Shown: positions 19,910 to 32,565 of the stretch, one piece after another | Layout: each line of letters starts with the position of its first letter | Position numbering within the stretch: position 1 is the first letter of the stretch | Assembly: GCF_036884655.1 (NCBI RefSeq) | Contig: NC_088342.1 | Coordinates: forward strand, 33,292,001 to 33,356,000 | DNA from: Musa acuminata AAA Group | Lineage: Eukaryota; Streptophyta; Magnoliopsida; Zingiberales; Musaceae | Reading direction: 5' to 3' | Length of the DNA: 64,000 bases | Made by a program: the position numbers and the translations under genes | The notes under the pieces: generated by a model | Told to the model about the DNA's origin: nothing | The model's database searches: none | Seen by the model: only the letters and a program-made list of their open reading frames with translations

Positions 19910-22900
19910 AGATCTAACCGTGGAGGGGAATATTACAACAGAAATGACGGCTCAAGTGAATAACGTCGAGGACCATTTGCTCTATGCTTAGAGGAGTGTG
20001 GAATTATCCCTCTGTATAAAATGCCAAGGTCACCTAACATGAATGGTGTAGTTGAAAGACGAAACTGCATACTTAAAGACATAGTAAGAAATATGATTTT
20101 TTAATCTACTTTGCCAGAGTCACCCTGAAGAGAAGCAATAAAAACTATAGCTTACATTCTTATAGAGTACCAATTAAAGCAACTACAAAAACACCTTATG
20201 AGCTTTGGACCGGAAGAAAGCCTAGTCTAAGACACTTTCATAGGTTGTCTATCTAAGACAAGGCTTTACAGGCCTAACGAAAAGAAATTGGAACCCCAAA
20301 CAATAAGCAATTATTTTATTGGTTATTCTGAACGATCTAAGGGGTACAAATTTTATAATCCCAAATCAATAAATATTTTTGAGACGAGTATTGCTACAAG
20401 GATATTGAGTTTGGGGGGAGAAATAAGGTTAAAGACTTTACGTTTGAGGAAGAATTGGTTCAATTTAATCCAATTTATATAGTTGCCACTAATGTGGTAA
20501 ATTCAATACCTCAAAAGGATATAGTTATTTCAACTCTCATATAGTATAAGAAAATTATTCATGAGGATCAAACTCAACATCCATAAGAACATATGCCACA
20601 AGAGCTAGCACCTTTGTGATGATCCATTAGGGTAAGGAGGAGTGTCATTTCATATGATTATATGGTATTTCTCTGGGAACATGAAAAAAGTAGTGATATG
20701 ATGGAAGATGATCCAATCAACTTCTGTCAAGCCATAGAGGATTCCAATTCTGATAAGTGGATTAAAGCAATGAATCAAGAGTATAAGTCCATACAAGACA
20801 ATAAAGTTTGAGAACTTGTCCCATTACTAGAAGGAGTGAAACCTATTGGTTGTAAATGAATTTTTAAAACCAAAGGGGATTCTAATGGTAATGTGGAGAG
20901 ATATAATGCACGTCTTGTGGCAAAGGGCTATACTCAAAAAGAAGGGATTGACTTTAAATAAACCTCTCCGGTTTTAACGAATGACTCTTTTAGAATAATT
21001 ATGGCTTTAGCCACACATTTTGATTTGGAGCTCTTTTAGATGGATGTCAAAATAACAATTCTCAATGGAAATATTGATGAAATAATTTATATGGTACAAC
21101 CAGAATACTTTGTATCAAAAGAACCTAAAGAAAATAATATGTAAATTGATAAAATCTATCTATGAGATAAAACATATTGAATCTTGGATTTTGACGATGA
21201 AATCAATTAATGAGTTTACGATCTAATGTACATTTAAGTGACGTAGGACTATATTCAATCAGGAAAGATAAATTGATTAAAGCGGTGGAATCAAAAGTTG
21301 GGCTAAAATGGAACATGTCAGAAGATTGGATGTCGGACCGGAGGAATGGTCGACATATCAGCAGAAGGCTTCGTGCCATGAGTTCGAGCATCGGGCCAAA
21401 AGGATCAGACATTGCACTAAGGAGATCGGGTGTTGCGGATATCAACATGTCGATTGGGCAATACATCATAAGAGAGGACGATATGCCGAAGGTTCGGGTG
21501 AAGCATCGGATGAACCAATGACATGTTGGATAACTTAGAATTCTTACTTATAATAATTTGTCTAGATCGAAGTAGTTTTAGTTCTAATTGGATTGTTTAG
21601 AATGTAATTAGACCAACTCAATTATGGGTTAACTCGGCCTGAATTGGGGTTATTTTGGGCCAAGTGGAAGGCCCAATTAGTGACCCATAGTTGGCCCAAG
21701 CTGTGACACTGCCAGTTTAGGTGATAATATTGCTCAGATACAATCTCCCAGACTGTGTTAGGCGATGGTACCACCTAGTCTCAAACTAGCAGGCGGTGGT
21801 ATTGCTAGTACCCCGAAAACCCAAGATGAGATCATTTGGTCCCTAAATTTGAATTCATTTGGGGCCTAAAAAAGCCCTACTCATCCTTACTCAGTAAACA
21901 CATCAATTGTGAGTTAAAGAAAAGAAAAATGCTATAGTAATATTATAAAAACTCGTCTCCAGCTCTCAGTATTATATATGAAGTTTAAGAGAGAGGTGAG
22001 GTTGTAAAGGTTATCTCCTAAACCGGTGAAAAGGAGAAAATGGGTGTAAAAGGATAGTTGATCTTCCTCCGTTGAAAGAAGATCGATAGTGAAAGCCGAT
22101 GGCCTTGAGTGAAGAGGAATCAGGAGTGGATGCAGGTCACGATGATCGAACCACTATAAAACTTAGTTTGTATTTATATTTTGTTGTTTACCTTTATTGC
22201 AAACTGCTTTACTTGCTCATTACATTTTTATGAACGTTTTCGAGTTAAACATATTTCCAATATGATTTTATCGAACGAAATTTTCGAATCGATGTAATTT
22301 TTATCGTAAGCACTAATTCACACTCCCCCCCTCTTAGTGCCGATTTCGATCCTAACAAAACAAACATCCTTTTAGTAGTATCACAAATTTCATCAAGTAA
22401 TTATCTCATTTGGTTTTAAGATGAATGTTGTTGATGATTGCATGTATCATAAATTCAGTGGGAGCAAATTTATTTTACTAATATTTTATATGGATGACAT
22501 TCTGCTTGCCACTAATGATATAGACATATTGCACGAAACCAAGAGATTTTTATCTAGAAATTTTGAGATGAAAGATCTTGGTGATACCCCTTTTGTATTA
22601 GGAATCAAGATACACCGAGATAGATCGCGAGGTATTCTAGGATTATTACAAAGGAACTATATCGATAAAGTACTCAAAAGGTTTAGCATATAGGATTGTA
22701 AACCAGGAGACACCCCTATCACAAAGGGAGACAAGTTCAGTCTCAATTAGTGCCTTAAAAAAAATCTGGAAACTTAAGAAATGCAGAAGATTTCCTATGC
22801 ATTAGCTTTAGGGAGTCTAATGTATGCACAGGTTTGTACGCGTCAAGATATAATGTACATTGTTGGAATGTTAGATAGATACTTAAGCAATCATGGAATG

Positions 22901-23049
22901 AATCATTGGAATGTAGCTAAAAGAGTCATGAGATATTTAAAGAGAACAAAAGATCATATGGGAGATCAGACCATTTGAAGATCATTGGATATTCTGACTC
23001 CGATTTTACTAGATGCTAAGACAATATGATTTAATATTCTCCGACACAT
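19910..23049 (+). mobile_element. Decayed copia pol (copy 2)
   Basis: Same remnant, still YMDD, with Thr in GDTPFVLG where copy 1 has Ala. A private G-to-A lies near 20491. The solo LTR interrupts it at 21175-22357. Confidence 0.88.
21175..22357 (+). mobile_element. Solo LTR in copia RT (copy 2)
   Basis: Same insert and AAACA flanks; private A-to-C near 21960. Confidence 0.8.
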
Positions 23050-23898
23050 TCAAAAATAATAATTAATTATAAAAATAATATATAATTAATCTAGAATTAT
23101 ACACATGAATACATTTAATGAGACTTATATTTTATAATTTATAATTTATACAAATACTATATTGTGGAGCATGACATAGTTGTAATATGCTTAGACATCT
23201 AAGATTACAATTAATTAAAGGTCAAAGAGAGTTAAGTTGGTAATTGCTGATTTATTTGGCAAATCAAAAATTTATGGCTATTGAATTGACTTGCTAAATA
23301 CATAAGAAAGATCAGAAAAACTCAACCATATGACTTTAACTTAGTGTAAAAAAAAATCTAATTAATGAAATACGATGTTAATTTAAAGCTGAAGTAAATG
23401 CATTCTGAAAGTAGAAATTTATTCAGAAAAAAGGAAAGAAAAAAGTGTAAGAGTTGTTTGTATTAGTTTGAAAATAGTATCTCATTCATTTCAATATAGT
23501 GCTACTTGATTAACCTCTCATCAGATTCTATCGTTATTGTTGGAGAAGCATCTTATGCTTATATTTACAGTGTGCAAAACTAGGAGGAAAAAGAAAGGCC
23601 ATGCTCAACATCAAACACAATGAAAAAGTATTGCATTTCGGAAGGAGATTATTATCAAACCATGAGTGCTTTCAACGTTCCCAAAAATGACGGCACAGTT
23701 CCAGTGGAAGAATAGTCAATACTCTGAAATTTGGAACCTATTTTTCTGAAGCAAAATCTCAAAATATATTATGCTGCAATGGAGCAATGGTTCAGTTCTT
23801 TTCATTGCAATCTGAGGCCATCAAAAAATTACAATCTGTCCAGAAAATTCAGACGTAAGTGAATTTGAACGATCCCTCCAAGTACTTCAACATCAAGG

Positions 23899-24636
23899 TC
23901 ATTCTTCTTCCTCTCCTTTTACAACATCAACACTTGCTTTGATTTCAGAAGACTCACTTACAAGTAACATAAGCTCCTTGAAAAAGAAGTCTAACTTATT
24001 GCAGTCAAAATCTTCGATTGCCGATGATACTGTCGCTTTTGATCTTTGATGAGATTGTTTATTTTCTTGTTGTAGTTGAAAGTGATACATTCTCAGAGCA
24101 TCGTCCGTGGAAATCTCTTGAACGGGCTTGTAAAGACTTTGAAACGTGCATCTGTCTTCAAGCTTCTTAACTAACTTTTCTTTGAATTGATCTGGGAGGT
24201 TTACAAATGCACTACGAAATAATGTAGGAAAAATAAGATACCAAAATTCTTCTGCAGAAAGAGATCAGTAAATACTATCACTTTTCACCTTGTGATGCCT
24301 CTAACAATTCCCCATTTGTAACCACTGCTTGCAGATTGCTTAAACCCAATGTTGAAGCCCTCTTGGGCAGAAGCTTCCTTTCCTGCAGATATACCATCTC
24401 GATAACCCATATAAACTTTTGTCAAGGGTTCCATATGATACATCCTCAAGTTTAAAGCCCTAAAAGTTTTACTATGAAGAGTTTTGGACAAAGGATATGC
24501 ATATCATTTATAGATTGCAAGGATACTGTATAAAATTGATCATAACGCCTCTTCTGTTCTCTGTTTAAGTCAGCATCTGAGATTTCATTCAGAAGCCCAT
24601 CATCACACCAAGAATCATCAGAAGCATGCTCTGGAA
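23899..24636 (-). CDS. Yae1-domain protein (copy 2)
   Basis: Exons at 24636-24527, about 24415-24289 and 24211-23899. Same coding sequence as copy 1, with intact intron 2 splice sites and stop codon. Confidence 0.72.
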
Positions 24637-26830
24637 CTAAAACTAACTCATTAGCATATTAAACTTTGTATTTGGTCAAAACAACCATGGCAGTATATCA
24701 TACAACTTCCACAAAAGGCATCATGTAAATGCTACATAAACACCAAAGAGACCAAAATGTCATCTAATATATCCATAATATAGTCACTAATTTGAGGAAG
24801 AATGAAATTAAAATTTTAGTTTTGATGAAACTATACTCTGCACATGAATTGCTATGCATGCATCTAGGCCAATCAAATTCAATCGTCTCTGACTTTAAAG
24901 GAACAATTCATTCGATTCCAAAATCTCCACATGTGCATGCTCGCTCAATAGCAGAAATGAAAAAGAAACAGTAAAACAATATGATGCATGAGCAATTAAA
25001 TTAATTTATTAATAAAATAAATTTAATTTGTTTAGAGATATTTTACATATGTAATAACATGAAAATATCTACTCAACGAGGAGAAAAAGAAAGAAAAAAT
25101 ACAACAAAAAAGAAATCATATTATTGAAAATTACAAATCTTGATTGAATATCTTAAAGATTCATCTCTATAAAGATGAAAGATTATCAATCAAAAATATC
25201 ATGAAGAGAGGAAGACTATTTCTCAAATCAAATCAGAAACGAAGAACAAGATATCATATATTTGATTTGATGCGATTGTAATTTTTTAAATTTCTGTAAT
25301 TTTCTTTTTATTCTTATACTTGAGCATATAAAAATGGGCTATAACATTGTAATGTATGAATAAAAAAAGGATCCATGAATCAAGTTTTTTTCCTTTCCCA
25401 CCTTGTGAGGCATGCGGAGGTGCAAGACTTCTATCCTAGGAGTGTTATCTTTGAGCCAATTGGATAGTTATACATTTGCTTATTATTTTTAGTTATTATC
25501 TTTCACTTTTCTCTTTCTATTCCTCCACTATGAAAGTAATTTGTTGTTGCTCGTCCTACATGCCAACCAATATTGAACACTTCAAAATTAAATATACCAT
25601 CACATAAGTCTCAGAGATATAACCGCAGTGCCTCACCACAATGCTAAAAACTTTGCAAATATCTAGTATTGGTAACAAACCTCATAGCAAACTTTTTACC
25701 TTCATCCTCTTGTGATGATCTAAGCATGTCCTACAAATAAATCAATTTGTTCCAAAGAGAAACAGAAGAATAGAAATAGCAGGTGCCACCAATTCCACCA
25801 AGTAAACCTTTTTCATATAAAAATATGACCAAAAGTATCAAATTTATGAGGAAAAAAAAAGCTCACCGAGGGAAAGAACAAGGGTGATCTAGAAGTTGTC
25901 CGCTTGCGGAGGGAGGGCAGCCATCAGAGTTAGAGCTTATCGGGAGAATCACATCAATCGGATCGATAAGCAGCAAAAACACATAGTCCTAGATTAATCA
26001 TGAGGACCAGATTGATGGCGGAAAAGAATCTTGCAATGCATCTTCTTTAGGGTTTTCGAACTAGAAAAGTGCGAGAAGGGAATTGGGGGCTAACCGTGAA
26101 GTTCTGAACAAGATATGGTCGATTGTAATGCATTAAATAAATTTGTGAGAGAGTAGGGAACTCTCTTCTTTCCTTAGAGAGAGAAGCTCTGGGTTTCTAA
26201 GGCGATAAGGACAACCCCATTGCCTTCTCCCTCCTTAATTCCACCTTTGATGCGACCCAACCACACCCTTCCCCACCCCCCCCCGCCCCCAACTACTGGC
26301 TTCACATCCCCTACTTGGCTCTCTCCTTGCATCCATTGTTGTTCCCCTCCCTAGGGTGTCATCATCTTCTTCTGTGGTGTCGATCCCTTCAGTTAGGGTT
26401 CCTGGAGTGATGCCAAGCCAGACCCCTAAGGTTTTCTCCTTTGGCAAGTACCAAGAAAAATGGGCCACTCCATCGGGATCCTTCCAATGCCCCTCCGCCT
26501 TCCAAGAAGAGCCAATTGGATGGCCCTTTCACTGGAAAGAGCATCTCTTAGGCATTGATGTTAATTGGTCCTTCATATGGGCCAGATGCAAGTTCACTAC
26601 TATCTTCTTCTTTGTTTAACCGGATCTATGATGCTTCTAAGGATTTCATCGAATTTGACGAAAAAACTCCTCATGAATGGCAAAAACCTTGAATATCTAG
26701 TTTGATCAATCATTTCCTCCGACTTCGACTTTGGATTTCCTGAAATATGTGGTTTCTCACTAATGGAAATGTTCTTTGGTGTCCCAAGTGATCAATTTGG
26801 CTTAAGGTTTTTATTTGCTTTCAATTTTTT

Positions 26831-27481
26831 TCTAAAGCGGAGGTTGTTCGCATCCTCACCGAGGGACCATGGACCATTCGAGGGGAGGTTTTGTATCTGA
26901 TGCCCAAGAAAGCTAATTTCCAGCCTCTCACAGAGAGGATCTCATCTGTCCCTATCTAGGTGTAGTTCGTCAATCTTCCTTTGGAGTACTGGAACAGAAT
27001 GTGTTATTAATCTTGGTTCTCTCCTAGGTCGTCCCCTAAAGAATGATGAATGTTCTTTCTCGTTTGAAAGGGGTCGATATGTAAGGTTAGTATAGAAATC
27101 GATCTTTCAAAACCCCATAAGCAGTATGACTGGGTCACCTAAAGAAAGGAATTTTCCAAACTGTTTCATATGAGAATTTACCTTTGGTGTGTTTCAAGTA
27201 TAGTTGTGTGGGTCATAAAGTGGATTTGCCCTCTAGTTTCGATGACTTCTTTGACTTCCTCCCTTGTTTTTCTGGACTCTTCTCACAAGGCCGACCCCCA
27301 AAAGGGTGTGGAGCAACCCCCTTCCGATTTAGATGGCTCTATTACCCTAAGGGAGGTTGGGTCTTCTCACTTAGAGCTGGACCTCTTTGGTCCATGGATT
27401 AAAGTTGAGAAGCGTTGCCCGATTAGTCGTCGTCACAGCCAAGCCAACGCTGATCGAAATCGATCGGAATAGGGGGGTGGG
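26831..27481 (+). pseudogene. DUF4283-type LINE remnant (copy 3)
   Basis: Same remnant with two private substitutions about 8 bases apart near 27425 and 27433 (GATTAGTCGTCGTCAC). The second site has three states across the array: A in copies 1-2, T here, G in copies 4-5. Just upstream a T-to-A in the T-run is shared with copies 4 and 5. Confidence 0.7.
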
Positions 27482-27568
27482 GTGGTGCCATGTCGAGGAA
27501 GCGATCGAGGCCATTGGTTTCCTCTGCTCCTTGAGATATTGGCACACATACAGGTCACATGCCCCCTA

Positions 27569-27991
27569 CACTATAAGAAAAATAGTTATTAACCATGAAC
27601 AAAAGTTGTCACTAAAAGAATTAGTGCAAAATGAGCCATCACTAGCTTCCGTCAGCATAGATCTCGTGGCTAAAAGTTTTAGTAACAAAAAAAGACACAT
27701 ATGTCATTAAATTATAGTTTTTAGTGATAGTTTATATTTGTAGCTAAAACATTAAATTCTATCGCTAAAAATAAATAAATTGATAAATTAATATTTCTGT
27801 GACAACAATTGGTTATGAACACTTCTGTCACTAAAAGAATTGACTAACAATTTTAGTGACAATATAATTAACTCTTACTGATTAAATGGAAAAGATAATA
27901 ATAATTTAGTGATGGCTTGACCTGTCACTAAAATATAAAAAAAATTAGTAATGGATTATTTGAGTGTCACTATACTGTCAATAATAATTTT
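27569..27991 (+). mobile_element. CACTA-type terminus (copy 3)
   Basis: Same terminus and subterminal repeats as 2248-2670, with no change seen. Confidence 0.55.
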
Positions 27992-29428
27992 ATTAATTAC
28001 CTATCAATTTTTAATAATTTCAAAATCATACCAAAACTTTTTCATAAATTCAAGATAAAATTATTGATATTTGAAACTTCACATTACAATCTTTATTTTA
28101 TCCAAAAATCAATATCAAAGTGAGACAATTATAAATTCCACATCATCTCGAAAAAAAATACATCAAGATATCTTTATATCTTCATTCTTGAACTCTCCTG
28201 TGTCATCTTGTGCATCTTGCGTGAAGTCACAATTGCACAATATATACAGACAAGTCACAATTGTTAGAGTTGCATAGTAGAGTTGAATAGTCCATCACTA
28301 TTATCCCATGTTTGCAAATGCAAATGGTTAAGAAGGTGAGGAAACTGAAACCCTATTCTTCACACATTATTTCTTGCTATTATACTATGGAGGTATATGC
28401 AAGTTTTCCTTTATGTCAACCTACTGCTGACATTACATACTTTTTATTTTCAGAGTTAAGAACTGTTGTATATGAAAATAAAAGCAATTTTATGGTTGAT
28501 TTCATTGATAAAACATAAACATGTCAAGATTGTTAGCAGTCCATAACAAGTTTCTAGTGTACTGCAGCCTAAAATTGGAATCCAAAATCAGATTAAAGCT
28601 TTCTAAAAGATATACCTCTTAAGTGAAGTAAAGCAGCATGCAAGCTTAGATATATCAGTGTTGCCAAGCATTGAAATAAAGTGATATAGAAACAGAAAAT
28701 ATCGAAGTCAAGTTCATCTTCCTAAGCGAGGGGAGGCCCGAAGCACGTCGCTTGGGCGCTCGCCCGAGCCCAGGCGTCGGGCGAGCACCCGGGTTAAACC
28801 CAGCGACCGAACCAGCGTTTTAGGTCTGGTTCAATCTCCGGTGCTTTAGTTGGTCCAATCGAACCAACTAAAGCACCGATATCAGCCTTCTTCTCACGAC
28901 TTCCCCAACTCTAACCCCGCTCGCCACTTCCACTCCCACTGCCGCTGCCACTGCTACCGCTATCGCTGCCACTATCGTCGCTCGTCGCTCTTGCTCTCGC
29001 TGCCGCTGCCACTGTCGTCGCTCGCCGCTCCCGCTCTCGCTCCCCCCTGCTCGCTGCTACCGCTGCCACTATCGCCGCTCCCGCTGCCACTACTCGCTGT
29101 TACTGCTGTCGCTGCCACTATCGTCGCTCGCCACTCCTGCTCCCGTTGACACTGTTGCCGCTCCCGCTGCCTCTGCTCGCTACTACTGCTGCTGCTGCCA
29201 CTATCGCCGCTCGCCGCTCCTACTCCCGCTACTCGTTACTACCACTGTCGTTGCCACTGTCGCCGCTCCCGTTGCCATCGCTCGCCGCTACCGCTGCCGC
29301 TGCCACTATCGCTTCTCGTTGCTACCGCTGCCGCTGCTCTCAGTCAGTAGCCTCAGTCTTCCTCTTACTCACACTCTTCTTACTTCAATAGTATACTGTT
29401 ATCAATATATTAACAATATGCTACTAAC

Positions 29429-29650
29429 CAAGGTTCGTCGTACCGTACCGTACAGGCGTTTCGACCCGAGCTCGGTACGGTACGGTACGGTACCGGTGTA
29501 CCGGGCGGTACATCAGGGCGTACCGAACAATTTTATACTTTTTTCATACTGTAGCACTGTAGCGGTATCGGGCGATCCGCATACCGGTAACCTATCGGAT
29601 CGGTACGTACCGCCGGGTACGGATGGTACGCTTCGGTATGATAGACCTTG
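29429..29650. mobile_element. 222-bp GTACCG-rich MITE (copy 3)
   Basis: Intact termini CAAGG and CCTTG, with CTACTAAC on each side. Confidence 0.78.
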
Positions 29651-30027
29651 CTACTAACTATATACTAGTAATAGTATTTTTATTTATTAGATTAATAATA
29701 TATTATTTTGATTTTAATACTATTAATTTTTATTTATTTAAAATTATTATTAGGTTTCAGAATAAATGATATATTTTTATTTAAATAAATATATTTATTA
29801 ATTATATTATATATTTTTATATTTTAGCGTCTCGCTTCACTCAGACGAACGCCTAGCACCTCGGACGTTTTTGGACCTTAGCACCTTTTGGCACCTAGCG
29901 CCTTTTCAATCAATGCTTGTAACAAAATTGCAAACTCTCTTTAATGCATCTCAACTCCCAAAGCTTTGACAACAAGTTGACAACAACTTATAGCTAAACA
30001 ATGAAAAACAAGACCAAGTTTATATAC

Positions 30028-30553
30028 CATTTATGCCCTCCATTCCAGCTCTGACAATAGGCCGAGCACTTGAGTAGCTACGGAAGGACCAAAAACTCTT
30101 ATCTACAAAACATAAATAAATGTTACACAATGGCACTTCCCGTGATTCACCATCCAAATTCGAGCAATCAACAATCCAAATAACATAATTAATCAAATTA
30201 AAGCCCCACGCCCCCACAATCCAAACCCTAATTGAGATTTCCCAAGAGGATCCGCCACGATGAACCTCACGAGAAACATAGAAGAAAAGGCGTAATCCAA
30301 ATAGAACCGAGAATCCACGCAGAACAAATACAACCCTGAGCAATTAAACGGAAATCGAGACGAGCTCCATAGCAAAAGAAACAAGAGCATATCAATGCGT
30401 CGCAATAGGAACGGGGTAGGAGAAAGGAGTGGAGGCAAACCTGGGGGCAGGGCTCGACGACGGGATCGATCGCCTGAGGAGCAAAGGTAGGGGTTTTCGA
30501 CGAGCGGGACAACTGGGTGGGACGAGTGAAGCTCCGTCTCTCGATCTCGTCTT
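30028..30553 (-). pseudogene. Gene fragment A (copy 3)
   Basis: Two private substitutions fall in the exon-like pieces (near 30079 and 30454). Both are silent in the RRALPP-D-KSFWSF phase (CGC to CGT and CGG to CGA, both Arg), while the second would change Gly to Glu in the alternative phase. This mildly favours the first phase as the former reading frame. Confidence 0.4.
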
Positions 30554-31729
30554 CCTCGCCCGCTCCTATTTCGCTGTTGGTGGCGACGCACGGACGTGAG
30601 GGGATCATTAAATCGCAACTACAGAGAGAAGCAGTGTAGAACGAGGAGGTCGAGGAGCAGTGACGGCCAGGACCGAAGAGCCAAGTAAGAATCCGCCATT
30701 TCCACCGTCTCTCTCTCTCACTCTCCCTGCCTCCGGGGGTGATATGGCGAGGGCGTCTCATGCTTAGTGACGCGGTTGATATCGGATTCGGGGAGTGGCC
30801 TCCGGAGCCGTCGGATCCGGGTGGGGTTGCAGCCGCCGCCGTTCTCCCTGTAGTTGCGATTTAATGATCCCCTCACGTCCGTGCGTTTTAATGATCCCCT
30901 CACGTTCCTCGCCCGCTCCTATTTCGCTGTTGGTGGCGACGCACGGACGTGCGTTTTAATGATCCCCTCACGTCCGTGCGTTTTAATGATCCCCTCACGT
31001 CCGTGCGTTCTCCGCTCAAAATGGCGACGCACGGACGTGAGGGGATCATTAAAACGCACGGACGGACGTGAGGGGATCATTAAATCGCACGGACGTGAGG
31101 GGATCATTAAAACGCACGGACGTGAGGGGATCATTAAAACGCACGTCCGTGCGTCGCCACCAACAGCGAAATAGGAGCGGGCGAGGAACGTGAGGGGATC
31201 ATTAAAACGCACGGACGTGAGGGGATCATTAAATCGCAACTACAGGGAGAACGGCGGCGGCTGCAACCCCACCCGGATCCGACGGCTCCGGAGGCCACTC
31301 CCCGAATCCGATATCAACCGCGTCACTAAGCATGAGACGCCCTCGCCATATCACCCCCGGAGGCAGGGAGAGTGAGAGAGAGAGACGGTGGAAATGGCGG
31401 ATTCTTACTTGGCTCTTCGGTCCTGGCCGTCACTGCTCCTCGACCTCCTCGTTCTACACTGCTTCTCTCTGTAGTTGCGATTTAATGATCCCCTCACGTC
31501 CGTGCGTTTTAATGATCCCCTCACGTTCCTCGCCCGCTCCTATTTCGCTGTTGGTGGCGACGCACGGACGTGCGTTTTAATGATCCCCTCACGTCCGTGC
31601 GTTTTAATGATCCCCTCACGTCCGTGCGATTTAATGATCCCCTCACGTCCGTCCGTGCGTTTTAATGATCCCCTCACGTCCGTGCGTCGCCATTTTTCTT
31701 GGTACTTGCCAAAGGAGAAAACCTTAGGG
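30554..31729. repeat. Long modular inverted repeat, perfect arms (copy 3)
   Basis: Arms at 30587-31007 and 31086-31506. The mismatch of the other copies is absent (ACCCGGATCC at 31271), so the 421-bp arms are perfect complements. The spacer also has a private C in ATGGCGACG (about 31025), which makes an open frame on each strand across the spacer. Confidence 0.9.
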
Positions 31730-31940
31730 TCAAATACTCATCTTGTAAATGAGCTTACAACAACATAATCAAATTAATATTTTATTTATAAAAAATTAAT
31801 TTATTTTAAGCTTTCGATTTTTGGTAAGTTAGTCTACGTCGGTTTTGACACGAATTGAAATGTTTGTCGGCGCTCTCTCTCTGTCTTATAACTATTTTCT
31901 TGGCAACGAGGATATGAAAACAAAAATGAACAAACCCTCA

Positions 31941-32135
31941 TCACTCGATAACAGAACAATACCATGAAGAGCAAACCAAAATAACAACAATCCATATCAC
32001 TTGAATCGAACCAGAACCTTTCATCAACGAGATTAATGTCGAGGAGGTCTCGAGGAAGCAATTTCTTAAAAGCATAAACTCGTCCTCCTCCTTCATCGGC
32101 ACCTCCTCACCAACTTTGAAACCCGCCGTCTTCAA
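31941..32135 (-). pseudogene. Gene fragment B (copy 3)
   Basis: Same piece. A private G-to-T lies just beyond it near 31888 (GTCTTATAAC). Confidence 0.4.
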
Positions 32136-32526
32136 TCAAGTCATTGGGAATAAGGGGTTGGCTGCGCGGGAGAGGGAGGAGTGAAGTATTTAGGATGGTG
32201 GAGAGAGAGGGAGGAGAGGAGAGGAGAGCGTGGGCCGTGATTCCTGATCTCGTTTGCGGAGCTGGAGATTGGTATTTCCACTAGGGTTCGCCTACAATCG
32301 CGCACCACCAAGAAGGCCGTGACACGTTATTTCTTTTTCAAAACATTTATATCCCAACTTGCTTAAGTTGAATCGACCGACTCTAAGTCAACTCGTAACT
32401 CCATTCTAGTCAAGCTTTGTATCCGATTCAAACGTCAGGTCCAGCTCCAAATCTCAATCTGGGCCGTAGGATCACATGATCCTACGATCTTGATCACAAA
32501 TTTGATGACCGCATCTAATTCAACAG

Positions 32527-32529
<3 letters not shown>

Positions 32530-32558
<29 letters not shown>
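32530..32558. repeat. (AT)n microsatellite, 29 nt (copy 3)
   Basis: Shortest allele in the array. Confidence 0.97.
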
Positions 32559-32564
<6 letters not shown>

Positions 32565-32565
32565 T

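Larger units (their letters stand above)
12670..25321 (+). repeat. Tandem unit copy 2 (12652 bp)
   Basis: This copy is 17 bp shorter than copy 1, fully explained by an (AT)n tract of 31 rather than 41 nt and two rather than three 7-bp ATAATTT repeats. Private substitutions seen include 17633 (A in the intron-like part of gene fragment A), about 20491 (A for G in the copia remnant) and about 21960 (C for A in the solo LTR). It shares the other-copy states at the three sites where copy 1 is unique. Confidence 0.97.
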
